Below, in pieces: positions 28,325 to 40,829 of a DNA stretch of 64,000 nt; positions within the stretch are counted from its first letter, which is position 1, and every line of letters starts with the position of its first letter. Under the pieces are notes generated by a model that was not told where the DNA came from, did no database searches, and saw only the letters and a program-made list of their open reading frames with translations. Location: NCBI RefSeq assembly GCF_020184175.1, contig NC_065530.1, positions 38,417,260 through 38,481,259 on the forward strand, written 5' to 3'. The DNA is from Aphis gossypii (lineage: Eukaryota > Arthropoda > Insecta > Hemiptera > Aphididae). The position numbers and the translations under genes were made by a program.

Positions 28325-31300
28325 CTAGGTGTAACCCATATACAGTTGTAGTTTGTTACTATATCACAGTTTGGAACATAACAAGTGAATAATAATAATA
28401 AAGCTTACCTTCTAAATAACGTTCTGAATGACATTTGGGATGTTTCCATTCCTAAATAATAAACAAACAAGACGCATATTAGGAATTTATAAGTGACGAA
28501 TTTCCTCATATTTTTCTTTATTTTAATGTTGCAGGCGTCAGTTGTAAAAGTCATCAATTAGTGGTGGTTTTAGGGCATGGGTAAAGAGCGTAAGTGGCTA
28601 CTTATACCCAATTATTTCCATTATAACATTTATGATTCCAATGACAAGTAAAAATTAGTTACAGTCTTGAGTCTTGACAAATATTAGATTTAAGTTTAAG
28701 TTATGATCGAATACCAATTATATACATGTTAATATATTATACACCCCACAATACTCAGGGAAAAATAAAGGTTCATATTATTATTCTATAAGTATTTTTT
28801 TTTATAAATACAATTTAATTTACATTTTATTATTACGATTAACTACTGATGGTTTTCAATTTTCATAATAAATTTTTGATTAAATTAGTGCAAAAAATTG
28901 GTTGATGGCCAAATTCACTAAAAAATTTTTCTTATTTTTTATTAAATGTATTTATCCTATAAAACACAACCATTATTTATTTAGAATGTGAGCCCTGCAT
29001 TAACCGATTTTAGCACTAAGTTGATTTTTCTACTTTTTACAGAACACATTAAGACGTATTAACTTGATATTAAGACCAAGATACATTCATTATAGACTCA
29101 TCATTTAAAATTTATAATTTTGGACATTTTACATAAAATCGAAATTTCTAAACCGACGCCCTAGCATCTACGAACAACCTCCAAAAATACCTTTGATCCG
29201 CCAGTATATTTGGTCCTATGAGGCAACGTTTGAGTGGATTTGATGAGATGTGGAGCAGATGAGCTTTTGCAAGTGCCCGATAATTCTGAGGTAACTTTCT
29301 CACCGCCACCATCCAGTGAAACGGCTGTCGGACTGGGCAGCTCGTAAGGGACGTTTTTCACCGGGAATTCACTGGTCAAAGGCAACCGATTCGGTCGCGT
29401 TGCTGGTCGATGAAATTGGTCGCTTATTTCCGTTGTAGGAGGTACCCACACTGATTTTTCCGTGTGTTTGACGGTCGCACGACGATCGGCGTGTCGTCTC
29501 TGCAGCCTCTCCCACGTCTCTTTCCTTCGGCATTTCTGGTTTCCCGCTGTATAAGACAAATAAAAAAACACTTGTTAATATTACACATTCTGTATTATAA
29601 ATACAGATGTATATCATTCATACATTTCACATTTCCGACAAGACCATTTAATATATTATGAAAGTATTGACATATTATTATCGTGAGATATCAGATAGGA
29701 TGTGTATTTTAAATGTAAAATGAAATGGTATGGATTGGTATGGACGATTGATGTAATTAATATTCGTGAGCAGTACCGTGTTATATCCAATAAATAATAT
29801 TATTTAATAATAATATTTTATTTTAAATAGAAAACAAAAACAAGTTTTAAATGTTTTATAAAATTAATGAGCATCATAACACGTTAGTTGTTATTAAAAT
29901 GTTTTTTATACTATTTTAAATTAAATAATTTTTTAATTAATCCAATTTACGTACCGTAATAATCATGTATTTTATATAAATATATAGCCTTGCATAAAAA
30001 TCTGCATTATACTACAATATATAACCAAGTATTTTATTAAAAAGAAAACATTTTAGTGTGAGTTAATAATTATTATAAGTAATATAGGCATTACGATTTT
30101 GAATACTTAGAAAAATACTGATTTTTGGATTTTATAATTGAAGTATCACATATTATACTATACGAGTAGTTCTGGTCTACGAAATAAAAATAAAAATATA
30201 TTTTGACATCGAAATAGTTTCTAAAAGTAGTTGTATTCAATATTCACGAATTTCCTCTGGAATAACAAAATCTAAAGCGGGAAAATAATAAATATAAACA
30301 TTGCCAACCATAGAAAAACACAGCTGACCTACTAGGTTTGTGTTATTTATAGTGTTTATCCAAATATAAAAATCATCGTTTGAATGATAAATATACATAT
30401 GACATAAATGTTCAACAAGCAATAAAACAAATTAATGTGAAAAATAAGTCCGATGAAACGAATGCTATCACGATATATTTTTTTTAAAGAGTTCACTACA
30501 AAAGAAAACAGGATATATTATACAAAAAAATCTTTCAGATAAAAAACGAGATTTACATAACTATGATTTAACTTTAAGCATATTGGTTTTACCGAATTGC
30601 ATATTTTTTTTTAATAGAATATTTGTATGGTAACATTTTTTTTCAAGTATTATTAATTAACAAAATAATTTATAGATATGTACTAACATTTACTAAAACG
30701 ATAATATTGTAACTTTTTGATACTTACATTTCGAATACCGATGGTGTGGAGGCGATGCAGTTCCTATACCGGATTCGGGTTCGTCGGACCGTCCCGGAGG
30801 GGTGATGGACGACTCGGTCGAAGATCCACAACTGATATGATGATCGGTCACTGAATCGTCGGTTGAACTACACGGTGTCACAGCTTCTTCAGCTGAAGAA
30901 CAATTACCAGTGTCCGAACGATCAGATAACCACGTAAAGCTCGAAGACCTACTGCAAGTCGGTGACGTCTGTGTGGCCACTTCTAGATGCGGGCCTCCAT
31001 CGTTATTTTGTCGTTCAAACTGTAGAGACATCAAACAATATGTTGTATTTATATAGTATTATAAAATATAAAAACTGTATACAATTATGTATTCAGTCAT
31101 AAAATTGTACAAGAAAAAAAAATTGTTTTCACGAGTCAAATAATATGTATAACAAGAGCGCAGAACATTATATGTAGGTACATAAATATAATACTTATTA
31201 TAATTTATAACACATGGGTGCATAGTACCTGTTTCTGTTGTGAGATGATCGTTTGAAATCGGTTAAGAGATGACCGACGAACGGGTGTAGGTGGCGTGGT

Positions 31301-34300
31301 GTTGAGTACCTTGACTTTAAGCAGTACAGCTGACTTGTCTTCATAACAGTCTGGCAATTGTAGACTACTTTGATCCAAAGATCGAGAACGACATCGTTTT
31401 CGTTTGGTTGGTGATAGACGATAACGCATGTTGTTAGAAAAAACACCACTGTCACAGTTATCGCCGAAATACACCTTTTCTTCTAGAATATATACTTACA
31501 ATATTAATTTTACGCTTGTATAAATACCTAACATGTCTTGCTCTAATAAAAATTTAAGACCAATTAAGTTTAAAAATAAAAAATTATGATTTTAGATAAG
31601 GACTTATATTTATTTATATAAACCTATCTAAATATCGTCAGAATTATTTTGTAAATTCAATGAGACTTTTATTTATACCGATAATAATAATGATATATAT
31701 TTTAAAAGGCTATTTAGGGGGATATTAAACTAAGCAATAAAAGATCACAAAAAAAAAATGTCGTGCGATTTTCTATCGACGTAGCCATATATGAAAATAA
31801 ATACGAATCCGCATTTGGAGTAATCGATAAATAACCATCTGGCTAGTGATTACTTCAGGTCTGATCGCGTACTTATAAATCATAGATGGTTATATTTAAG
31901 TACTATATAACATAACAAACGATTATTTATTCAAAAGCACACTGACCTATTCCTTCAGCACATGCTTGGCAAACAATTCGTTCTGGTAATTGCAATTCTA
32001 GTATAACGTCATCGAACCGACCACCTAAGTCGTTCCTCAAGTAGTCGCCATTTTCTGTGCTGCAACGATCGTCTTTATTGGCGTCATTGCCGCAGCAGTT
32101 CGGGGGCCAGTTCGTCGCAAGCTTGCCGGGTGGCGTTGCTGATTTCTTGGACAACTGGTTAAAGACTTCATCAAGCTCTTCCTATAGCACGAAACGTAAA
32201 AGTTATATATTATGAAACACTGAGATGAAATATAGTATTTTTTCACAAAATAACTAACAAACTCGAAATGCAAACACATTAAACACGCTAGTATGCCGGT
32301 CAAATCACGAGTGTCGTCTAAAATATGGTCCCAAGTCGTATATGACATATTATTATTACTATTATTATTCTAATCAGAGACAACGCGTTCAGGAGTTCCC
32401 AAAACCAGTTACACCCAGCCTGTTTCAGTTAGCTAGGATCGTTTGCGAGCCGAAATGAATGGTGAAAATTTCAAAAAATGCAGCTACAGTCAGACGGCCG
32501 AGGAAATTCGTATTTATAGATACGCATATAATATAGATATAACCTAATAAACGTCGTTAAAAACAATAATGCACAAATGTAATGAGCATAGGTACGTATA
32601 TTGTGGTACAATTATTGTAGTGCGTGTTTGGTAACTACTGCCACGGTCTTATATATTATATTATTATCGTTTCGCAGTGGGAAGTCGTATGACCATATCG
32701 GTAAGAGTTGGCGTTCGTATATATGCTGGTTACATAGTGAGGCCTACGTGCGTTCAGTAGAAGTAGGTACTAGGTACGAACAACATGTAAGTATTATAGT
32801 GGGCATAAGTCCGGCCTTGTCTGTGCCAAACGTCATATGGCGGCGGTCGAGCGATTGACATATTTACCAGTTATTTGTTCTTTTTTTTTGATTTACCCTC
32901 CATCGTGGAGTGCCCACGAGTGCCCGATTTCGGCTATCATAGTCCACCGCCATCGCGTCAATAGAGACACAGACACTAGAAAATATTGTAACCTACCAGC
33001 ATTGTAATATTGTGTCTTCATCGGATTACAAATTTTGATTGATTGGTATACAATGGTATAATATTAAGATGTATATACAATCGCATGCTTTACAATATAT
33101 TAAAGATACTTTATAATGACCTTTAAAAAATAATTTGCTTGTAAATTATCCCGATTTATAGTAAAATAAATCTTCAACAAAAATTAAAATTGAATCTTCT
33201 TATTGGACATCAAGTATTCGATTTACAAAATTACAATTTTAAAATCATAAAAGTATTTAAAATATAATATATAAAGTATATAAGTAACTACTAATATTAC
33301 CATGAAAGAAAAGAAAATATTACGGTACAACTCGAGATAATATTATGATTGTATGTGTAAAAATGTTCAACTTTTAATACATCAAAATAGGTACATTCAA
33401 ATTAATATATTTTTATCAAATTTAAAAAGTGTAAGTACGCAAAACGCAAGCACGCCCAACTAAAGCAAAATAAATAAATAATAATGTGCTATACAATTAA
33501 ATTACAAATTGAGATTTAACTGGTTTAAGTTAAAAGATAATACTTGTAAAATAAAATTATTGTTTTCAATACATACCTTTCGACAACTATTTAACTATTT
33601 ATATTTTATTATATGAATTATACATTAAACATTACAATAAGTAATTAGCAACAACAGCAATCTATTAAATAACTACATGTTTTCAATTTCTATTAAAATT
33701 TTATTGCAAAACGAGTTTCATTTAGTTTTTTTTTTTTTTTTAATTGTGAAACCATCTGTTTTCAATTTTGAATCTAGAAATATTAATCACTTATAATTAT
33801 AGATTTTTTTGGTACAAATATGAAGCATTATATTGTACCATTTAAAGTAAGTTACAACTGTTACGAGTATTATAAGAACAAACTATAAAAAATTACATTA
33901 CAAGTAAACAGATAAGTGATTCATAATAACATGTTTATTAAAAACTATAAAAATATTATACATCGCCAAAACTTTTGAGTGTTAACTATTATTTATTTGT
34001 GTTTTCCATTAGTTTTCAGGAAAATTATAAAAATTATCAAACTACAGAAAACATTTTAAAATTTTGAGGAATTACTTACAACAGTCAAAGCGGAATGATG
34101 AATTGATATAATAATATTATATTATAGCCATACAAACATATTATGTTTCAATGTATAACATTAACATTTTGAATACAAATCTGATAATATGATGTTCATT
34201 TTTATTATTTCATCTTATTATGTATTTCTTAACTATTTGTTCAATTATATCATTAAAATACTTAGTATAACAATGTTTTCAAGGACTTCGAGTACATGCA

Positions 34301-37300
34301 TAATTTATGTACATAAAATAATAACGCACTTAAATTAATCATATCCATCTAACAATAATCAATGTATGTATTATTTTAAAGGTTTTATTGTGTTGGATAC
34401 GCGTGGTGTTATAATATGTTATTGATATGGAATCAATATGTTTTTGACAGTTGCCGAGAATAGAATTAGGTAGTATATTTGTTAACTAGCACGCTCAAAT
34501 ATTTTTGTTTGTAATTTTAATTTTTAAACGATAATAAACTGGCGATTGAATTGAAGTAGATAATAATTTTTTTTCCATACGTACCTCAAAATCAAGATCT
34601 TGGTTTGTTGGTAATAAAATTAATTTCAAACGAAAACATTAGGTAGACTTAATACCGTCCATTTTTAAGAAATTAGGTAAATATAGACAATTTTCTAATT
34701 AGTTGTGTATTTGTTGCATTTCAGGATGTATGATTATTATATTTTTTCTGAAATGTAGTGTAAAAGAAATCACCTTCGCTTCTAATCATGCACGCACATA
34801 TCATAAATGTGTGTAGTCAACGACTAATATTTTCACTAAAAGCCTTTATTTTAAATCGACATAAAGATTGTAATGCAATAAAATATGATAAAAAATCTTT
34901 AAATGTATTATTTAAATTTGTTATTTATTAGTTTATTATTATTTCCTTAGTAAATTTATGATTGATTATTCTATTATTTTGATACTTTTTTTTTAAAAAT
35001 TCGTAATAGTCACTGCTTAAGAATTCTTAAATTTTTACATTTTAAAATTAAATTTAAGGGGAAAATTATAAAAGTCGAAATATTAAAAACTAAGATGATG
35101 ATTATTCTCCAATAAACTTTATACACATTTAAATACGTATGTTTTAAGATTTATTGTCAAATTTCTAGTAGGTTATAAAAATAAAATAAATATTTAAATA
35201 CGACTTTTTTCGTATAAAAAAAAATAATTGGTTTGAATCCCAACATCTAATTACAAATTAATCTGAAATTTAGAAACGAAGTCATGTGCTCAACAGTTGT
35301 AACAATTTATAAAAGTTAGCTGTACTGACGATGATCAAAATATTTAAACTACAGATCGATCAACTATATCATAATTAGATTAATACAAAGTTTATACAAG
35401 CATCACCTTTACTTAAATGTTAAAAATAACTTTATAATACCTACATATAAAATAAATAAATAGAAATTTACCATGTATTGAACATTTGTAAATAATATTA
35501 TGTATAATAATATATTATTATTTATTATACATAGTACCTATAAAATAAATAAATACATTTTTTTCTATCTCATTAATACATGTAAAGATTGAAACTGAAC
35601 TACGATATTCTTATATAAATATTCATTGAAGTACATTTGAAAAATATATTTTTATTTGAGCCTTTTGCATACAAAAATCGACAAAAAAGTGCGTTACTGC
35701 GCGAACCGAAAATATTAGTTAATAGTAATAATTGTTATCAAGTATACAAAAGCACCGGGGACTGACTTGTAATTAATGAATACGTGAAAATGTTATGAAC
35801 ATGAATTTATACAAGTAGGTATTTATTTCCCTTACGATTTCACTATAAACAAATTACGATTTTTTCAAAGAACATTTTTAGCACAAAATTGAAACGCATT
35901 AAACTATTTAAAACCCTTGTCAAATTCTTATTCCAAAATAAATGTTTTGATATTTTTACTAAGCAAATAGAATAACAAAAAATAAATTTACAAGCAAGCA
36001 TTCATCAGAACAAAGAAAGTATATTGAAATTATCAATATTTAACGACGTGACAGCTTAACTATACGGTTATTCAAATTTAAAATAGAACAATACTTCAAA
36101 ACCTATTTCATGTGTATTATATATTATGTTCGAAGTACTAATAATAACATAATAATATATTATTAACAAATAGTAGATATATTTTAAAGATGGTTTATAA
36201 AATGATTCTCACTAACGTCATGCGGCTAAACCACATGTCAATATGTTTAAACTAATGGCTAATGGGATTGGATGTTTTTTTTACAGCATATATTAAGTAA
36301 TAACATTAATCCGTACAAGACAGAACGGAATAATTTTTTTTGTGTATACCTGTATATTATTTTTCACGAAACGATTTTAATAAAATATGTGCCCAAGTAA
36401 ATAACGAAAAAAAGTTGAATTCAGAGCTAGTATAAACAAGATATATCTCACGAATACACTGTTTTAGTCTGCAAGAATACATTATTTTATTATTTTAAAA
36501 CGGTTTATATCGACACACGACGATGGTTTTACATGTTTTATATAATAATAATATTAAGAAAACTCGTATAAAAAAATAATAAAACATACTAACAAAGACC
36601 ATATGAAGATTTTTTCGATAAATAAAATATTTAAATTATTCATTAGGTACAATAATCTATTGACGGCCGAAGTATTATGTTACTCGTCAAAAAAAGTTTT
36701 AAAAATATTTTACTACTATACAGTCATTTATTATTCATTTAAACAATATTAATACTCAATAATAAAATAAATGATAAATTGGTAAAAATATATTACGTTT
36801 TAAATTTTTAAGTCATTGATGTTTTAATGTTTAATTATTTTGAAATTTATAATTACACTCATAATAATAGTAGGTGCAACACTTTTTTAAATAATACTAT
36901 TTATATGCTACGCCTTGTGTATACACAGTTGGCTACCATACTCACATGCGTTTATATTTAATTGCAATATTTTTATTTTTTACTTTTTTATTACAAGGAG
37001 ATTCGAGTAAAATAATACAAAATATAACAAAATGTCTTTAATTGTTTCAAACTAAAGAATTAGTTTAACTATTTTACTTACTGAAATTTTAATTTTTAAA
37101 TTCAAAACAATTTAATAAACGAGTTAACGCAAGAATGGTTGTATTAAAAAAATTATAAAAAATTATTGACAGACAAAAATTTGTGTATATATTTTTAAAC
37201 GAATATTTACTTAAGTAAATTTTTAAGAAATATTTTTTTCTTTTTTCTCTAAAACTACTAATCATATTAATTATACAATTTTAATTTGAAGTAAAATTTG

Positions 37301-38410
37301 TATGTAATTTATATACGTTCTTCATGACACTTTTTAAGTTTCATAATTTGTAAAATGTAACCCGAAAAAACAAATAAGTAAATAATCACATATTTAATTG
37401 TAAAGTCAATACCGAAATACCTCTTTTCGTCGCCACCTATTCAAAGTAGGTACAACAGGTAATTACATTATTTAAAAGTTTAATATTAGTATAAACCATT
37501 TACAAATATTATACAAAATGCATTAAATTCTATATATTATTGTTAATCATACGTATACGTATACAAATTTTATGATATTACACCTATATATTTTATTGAA
37601 TGTACTTAGAATATATATAATTTGGATGTATTTATATAGTTTTTACAAATCACGTTTAGAATAATCTTTTATACCTTAAAAGTCACAATACTTATTACAC
37701 ATATAAGACGAAATATTAAATAATACGTATGTATTTCAAGATTATTTTTTAAAAGGAAAGATTTAGGTATTCTAAAAAATCATATGTATAATGGCACTCC
37801 GTATATTTTGTTATTAGTTGTTTAAAAACACTAATATTGAATTTGAAAGCCGAAAAACAAAATATTATAAGTTTAAACATAATGAAAAATAAAAACATGA
37901 CTACAATATCATAATAATCGTTCATTCTTATAGGTTACAGTTTTTCGTTAAAAAAATACTAACGAGTAATACACACACACACACACACATAGTATATATT
38001 ATCCTCCTCCCCGCGGCCTTATAATATTTGTATTTTTGGTGGTATGGGAACTACAGTAGAAGTCCCATCATTATTTCAGTACATAAAAAACAATAAAAAT
38101 ATCGAGAAGCACATGGCATAATATATGACATTAGTATCTACTGGTATGGAATAACTTATGTAACACGGGGAACAATTATAATTAAAACTACTTAAGTAAG
38201 TATAATCACTACACATGTCTAAAATTGTAAATGTTTTGTATTTAATAAAAATTAATTAATATATAAATCTACTAGATTTTAAAAATAAATAAATTGGAGA
38301 CAAATTAAAAAAAAGTAGTTTCATAAAATCAAACTTACAGCTACTTTTTCTAAATAATTTTCCATCTCCTGGTACGGATCAAATCGTGCGGTCAACTTTT
38401 TGGAAGCCAT
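28293..38410 (-). CDS. Multi-exon gene, distal-promoter isoform; unrecognised Ser-rich protein of about 427 aa
   Basis: Join (minus strand): 38410-38339, 32181-31947, 31482-31229, 31019-30728, 29546-29191, 28451-28409, 28324-28293. Every junction is AG/GT, and the phases (0,1,0,1,0,1) stay open to a TAA. The ATG has A at -3 and G at +4. Predicted layout: acidic N-terminal helix-like part (residues 1-35, ending EELDEVFNQL); Cys pair C95xxC98 in LPERIVCQACAEGI; KVYF at 105-108, which fits the RVxF pattern for PP1 docking; basic patch SPTKRKRCRSRS at 126-137 (nuclear-localisation-like); RRSSLNRF at 171-178 (basophilic kinase / 14-3-3-like site); Ser/Thr-rich acidic segment 188-284; basic RRKETWERLQRRHADRR near 292-308; short tail with H407, C410 and H411. 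No catalytic fold, signal peptide or membrane helix is seen. I infer a disordered regulatory or adaptor protein. The five main exons are solid; the last two small exons are less sure. Confidence 0.72.
28409..28451 (-). CDS. Candidate small sixth exon (EWKHPKCHSERYLE)
   Basis: 43 nt between a TTATTATTTAG acceptor and a strong AAG|GTAAGC donor. Entering in phase 0, as the donor after 29191 requires, it reads EWKHPKCHSERYLE and leaves in phase 1. Codon choice and amino-acid makeup look coding. The His/Cys cluster could bind metal together with the CxxC of the second exon, but that is speculation. Confidence 0.5.
28976..28981 (-). terminator. Candidate poly(A) signal for the read-through 3' end
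   Basis: AATAAA on the minus strand, 180 nt downstream of the TAG at 29161. In DNA this AT-rich the hexamer is common, so position is the only support. Confidence 0.3.
29161..29546 (-). CDS. Fifth coding exon, with read-through 3' end at 29161
   Basis: Acceptor TGTCTTATACAG before 29546, entering in phase 1. The frame is basic at first (CRRKETWERLQRRHADRR) and then Pro/Thr/Ser-rich (VPYELPSPT). It can read through to TAG at 29161-29163, giving a 412-aa distal product. A GTATTT donor (AAAG|GTATTT) after 29191 would instead end the exon in phase 0 and splice on. The last ten codons before the stop (VFLEVVRRC) look like intron read-through, so I favour the spliced version. An AATAAA about 180 nt past the stop supports read-through as a real alternative. 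Confidence 0.78.
30728..31019 (-). CDS. Fourth coding exon, Ser/Thr-rich
   Basis: Acceptor GTCTCTACAG before 31019 and donor GTAAGT after 30728; 292 nt, phase 0 in and phase 1 out. It encodes a Ser/Thr/Asp/Glu-rich stretch with VATQTSPTCSRSSSFTWLSD at its start and ESGIGTASPPHH near its end. This is typical of a disordered, phosphorylated linker. It is GC-richer than the introns on both sides. Confidence 0.85.
31229..31482 (-). CDS. Third coding exon (KVYF, basic patch, RRSSLN)
   Basis: Acceptor TATATTCTAG before 31482 and donor CAG|GTACTA after 31229; 254 nt, phase 1 in and phase 0 out. It carries EEKVYFGDN, the basic SPTKRKRCRSRSLDQ patch, and TPPTPVRRSSLNRF. The last has two Thr-Pro sites followed by a basophilic-kinase consensus. 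A competing overlapping frame is open across part of the same stretch, but it does not fit the neighbouring phases. Confidence 0.85.
31947..32181 (-). CDS. Second coding exon, common to both isoforms
   Basis: Acceptor TATAG before 32181 and donor GTCAGT after 31947; 235 nt, phase 0 in and phase 1 out. It encodes EELDEVFNQLSKK, a Pro/Asn/Cys-rich middle, then RFDDVILELQLPERIV followed by CQACAEGI. The CxxC pair and the preceding amphipathic stretch are the most domain-like part of the protein. Base composition is clearly less AT-rich than the flanks. Confidence 0.85.
32259..32348 (-). CDS. Alternative proximal first coding exon (MSYTTW...)
   Basis: 30 codons from the first ATG after the predicted start site, ending at a GTTAGT donor in phase 0, which matches the distal exon. 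It therefore also joins in frame to EELDEV at 32181 across an intron of only 77 bp. The peptide is rich in Leu and Cys (GILACLMCLHFEF) and gives the isoform a different N-terminus (about 433 aa with the long tail). No ATG lies between the TATA box and this start. The short intron could alternatively be retained, but the frame then stops. Confidence 0.65.
32511..32518 (-). promoter_or_regulatory. TATA box of the proximal promoter
   Basis: TATAAATA on the minus strand. About 30 nt downstream, CCGTCTGACTGTAG (32497-32484) offers an initiator-like start near 32488. That gives a 5' UTR of about 140 nt without ATGs before the MSYTTW start. The upstream part (32.5-32.95 kb) is richer in G+C than its surroundings. 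Confidence 0.5.
32960..38338. other. First-intron sequence of the distal isoform
   Basis: AT-rich with no open frame over 60 codons and no convincing exon. It holds the (AC)n tract. Confidence 0.65.
37971..37989. repeat. (AC)n microsatellite
   Basis: Nine and a half AC units, uninterrupted. Confidence 0.95.
38339..38410 (-). CDS. Distal first coding exon (MASKKL...)
   Basis: 24 codons from ATG at 38410 to a consensus GTAAGT donor (38338-38333), ending in phase 0. Just upstream, TTATTACAG ends at 38433, so the exon seems to start at 38432 with 22 nt of 5' UTR. At least one non-coding exon is therefore expected further right. The peptide continues in frame into the exon starting at 32181 across an intron of about 6.2 kb. 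Confidence 0.72.
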
Positions 38411-39230
38411 TATCTAAACAAAGTCTGACGTCCTGTAATAATACACACAATAAAATCAGAAAAAATTTATAATCATTCTTCAACAATAAATAAAAACATC
38501 AAAGTACTTATATTTCATAATCCATAAATATTTATATAATATTTAGTATTAAATAAAATAATAGACAGTACTACCGTTAAAAATAGCACGGAATTAAAGA
38601 CTTCATTTCATATATCTATCAATCAAAACAATTTTGAATTTTCAATGATCAATAAAATGAATAATGATATAACTTAATATGTACCTATATTCTACATAAT
38701 AATAATATCTAAACAAAAATTAACCAAGAAATGTAATAAAAAGTAGCTTCATTATTTATGTACCTAAATGTGTAATAAAGAGGTTATTATTTTAGCAAAT
38801 CATCGGTACATAATGTTTTTCATTGAGTAGTATAACTTAATATATATTAGAGTAATAAAAAAAAATCCAAATTATTTAATTATTACAGTATTTTTTATTA
38901 TCTTATATAATATATATAATATTACCAATTATATTTGTTCAATATCAATAAATTATAAATATTATCATGAAAATTCACACCGATTTAATTGAATTAGTGT
39001 GTTTTTTAATTGTTTCTAAAATCTTAAAAATTAAAGTAAAAAAAACAATTAAACATAAAATTTATGTTACAATGTCTTTTTATTAAATATAATTTATGAC
39101 ACGACATATTTTGTTACTTGTTGTTTACAAAATATATGATTAGGTAATAATATTAATTATTTCAAAGATAATGGATATTGGATAGTAAATCCGATGGTAT
39201 CGTATACGATTGTATTATCTACAGATATTC

Positions 39231-39249
39231 AAAAAAAAAAAAAAAAAAA
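39231..39249. repeat. Homopolymer A tract
   Basis: 19 consecutive A. No recognisable retrotransposed sequence precedes it. Confidence 0.9.
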
Positions 39250-40694
39250 TGAGAAAATATTAACATTGAAAATGGTATGAATAATAACTTTACCAAAACT
39301 AAATAATTATAATAGCTGTGGTTTTTTTGTTATAACTTATATAACTCATGAATAATAAATATAATGACGTAAGGCCAACAAAAAAAAAACATTAGAACTA
39401 TCTACCACAGTGTATGAATATTACAATAGAATAGAATACATATTATAATAATTCAAGAATTGTGAAGCATAACATATATATAGAGGTAAGAATAGTTTAG
39501 ATTTCGATGAACTACGTTATTCTAATTTAATTATTTAACATTTATACGGAATAATTAGTCACCTATGAGTCAAGTCGATAAACCCGCTAAAATTATGTAT
39601 AACAATGATTAAATTTTTTAAATAATTTTTTGTGATACTTGTTGACTGGAAATAATTTTGAAACATATTTATGTTCATAAATGTAGGTATTACATGCGTC
39701 TGCTATATCATATAATGTACTATGAATACAACATTTATCGTCATACCAAAATTAATAATAAATATCACAAAAGTACAAAAAGTATATTTTTTATTTAGCT
39801 CATCGCATTTATTTGGGTTATGGATAAATATAATATTATACATTGATAATATTTTTATGCTTATACAATGTAATTGTATACTGCAGCTATTATAGTTGTT
39901 ATAAGCTCGTGACGTTTGAGTAATAAACGATATATTAATAATGTCTATGTTTTCTGATGGCACGCAATAACAAAGCATTGTCATTAAGCCAAAATATTTC
40001 ATAAAGGTATTTTGATCATAAATAATTTGTTTCGCAAACATACATAAAATCGTGGCAATTGAGTCGGTTAGTTAATTTCGTTTGTACTATAGGTACCTAC
40101 AATTACTGATATAGGTTAAAATATTATTATATATGGAAAATCGATAGCTTAAATCTAAATCATCATCTCATAATATTTGTTAAGTTGCACAATTGAGTTT
40201 AATATATATTTTTAAATTGTTTGTATTCAACTGGGTCTGCATTAAAACGAAAAAAACAATTTTAAATTGAATATTTTTATCCACAATAATTATCAACTAT
40301 TCTCTTCTAAAAATATACAAGTATCAGTTTTCTAGGCAGGTACCTACCTCATCAGTTATCAGTACTTATGTGTATATTTTATTATCTATAAGACTTCTTA
40401 GAAGTTAGGAAACCTATGTAGGTAACTAACTAAGATATATTTTGGCTGACTATTTAAGCAGTATATAATATACTCATTATTTTGAAAGTGATTAGCATAT
40501 TTTTACATAATTTGAAATCATTTAGAAAAACATTTTTAAAATTAAATTGTAGCTTTTCTGTCTTTATCGTTATAATTTTTTAAAAATTTTTGTATGACAG
40601 AAATTTTTATTTGCTAATTCTGCAGCAGCAAATTTACCCATGAGTTTGATGCGAATTTCGAATGAGTATAGTTAATAAGTTATAACTTGTAATT

Positions 40695-40829
40695 TATAAG
40701 TATTTAAGTTTAAATGAGCGGAGTAGTAGTTATCATTTTGCGGGGTATCTACCTATCTATACCTACTTCTTGTTACCTAATCTTGTTTGTTTCGCAAAAT
40801 TCAGCTCATTTAAACTTTAAATACTCATA
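40695..40829. repeat. Inverted repeat pair
   Basis: TATAAGTATTTAAGTTTAAA with TGAGC on the left, and an inverted near-copy (one base longer, one mismatch) at 40804-40829. Arms about 25 bp, spacer about 84 bp. May be the core of an old MITE. Confidence 0.5.

Noticed and set aside
32601..32858. 85-codon plus-strand frame upstream of the proximal promoter
   Set aside because: Contains several internal donor-like sites, no clear coding character, and is better explained as promoter DNA.
39703..40041. 112-codon minus-strand open frame
   Set aside because: Ile/Asn/Tyr-rich composition is what AT-rich DNA gives by chance. My estimate of chance frames this long across six frames is a few tenths per window, and no splice or homology signal supports it.
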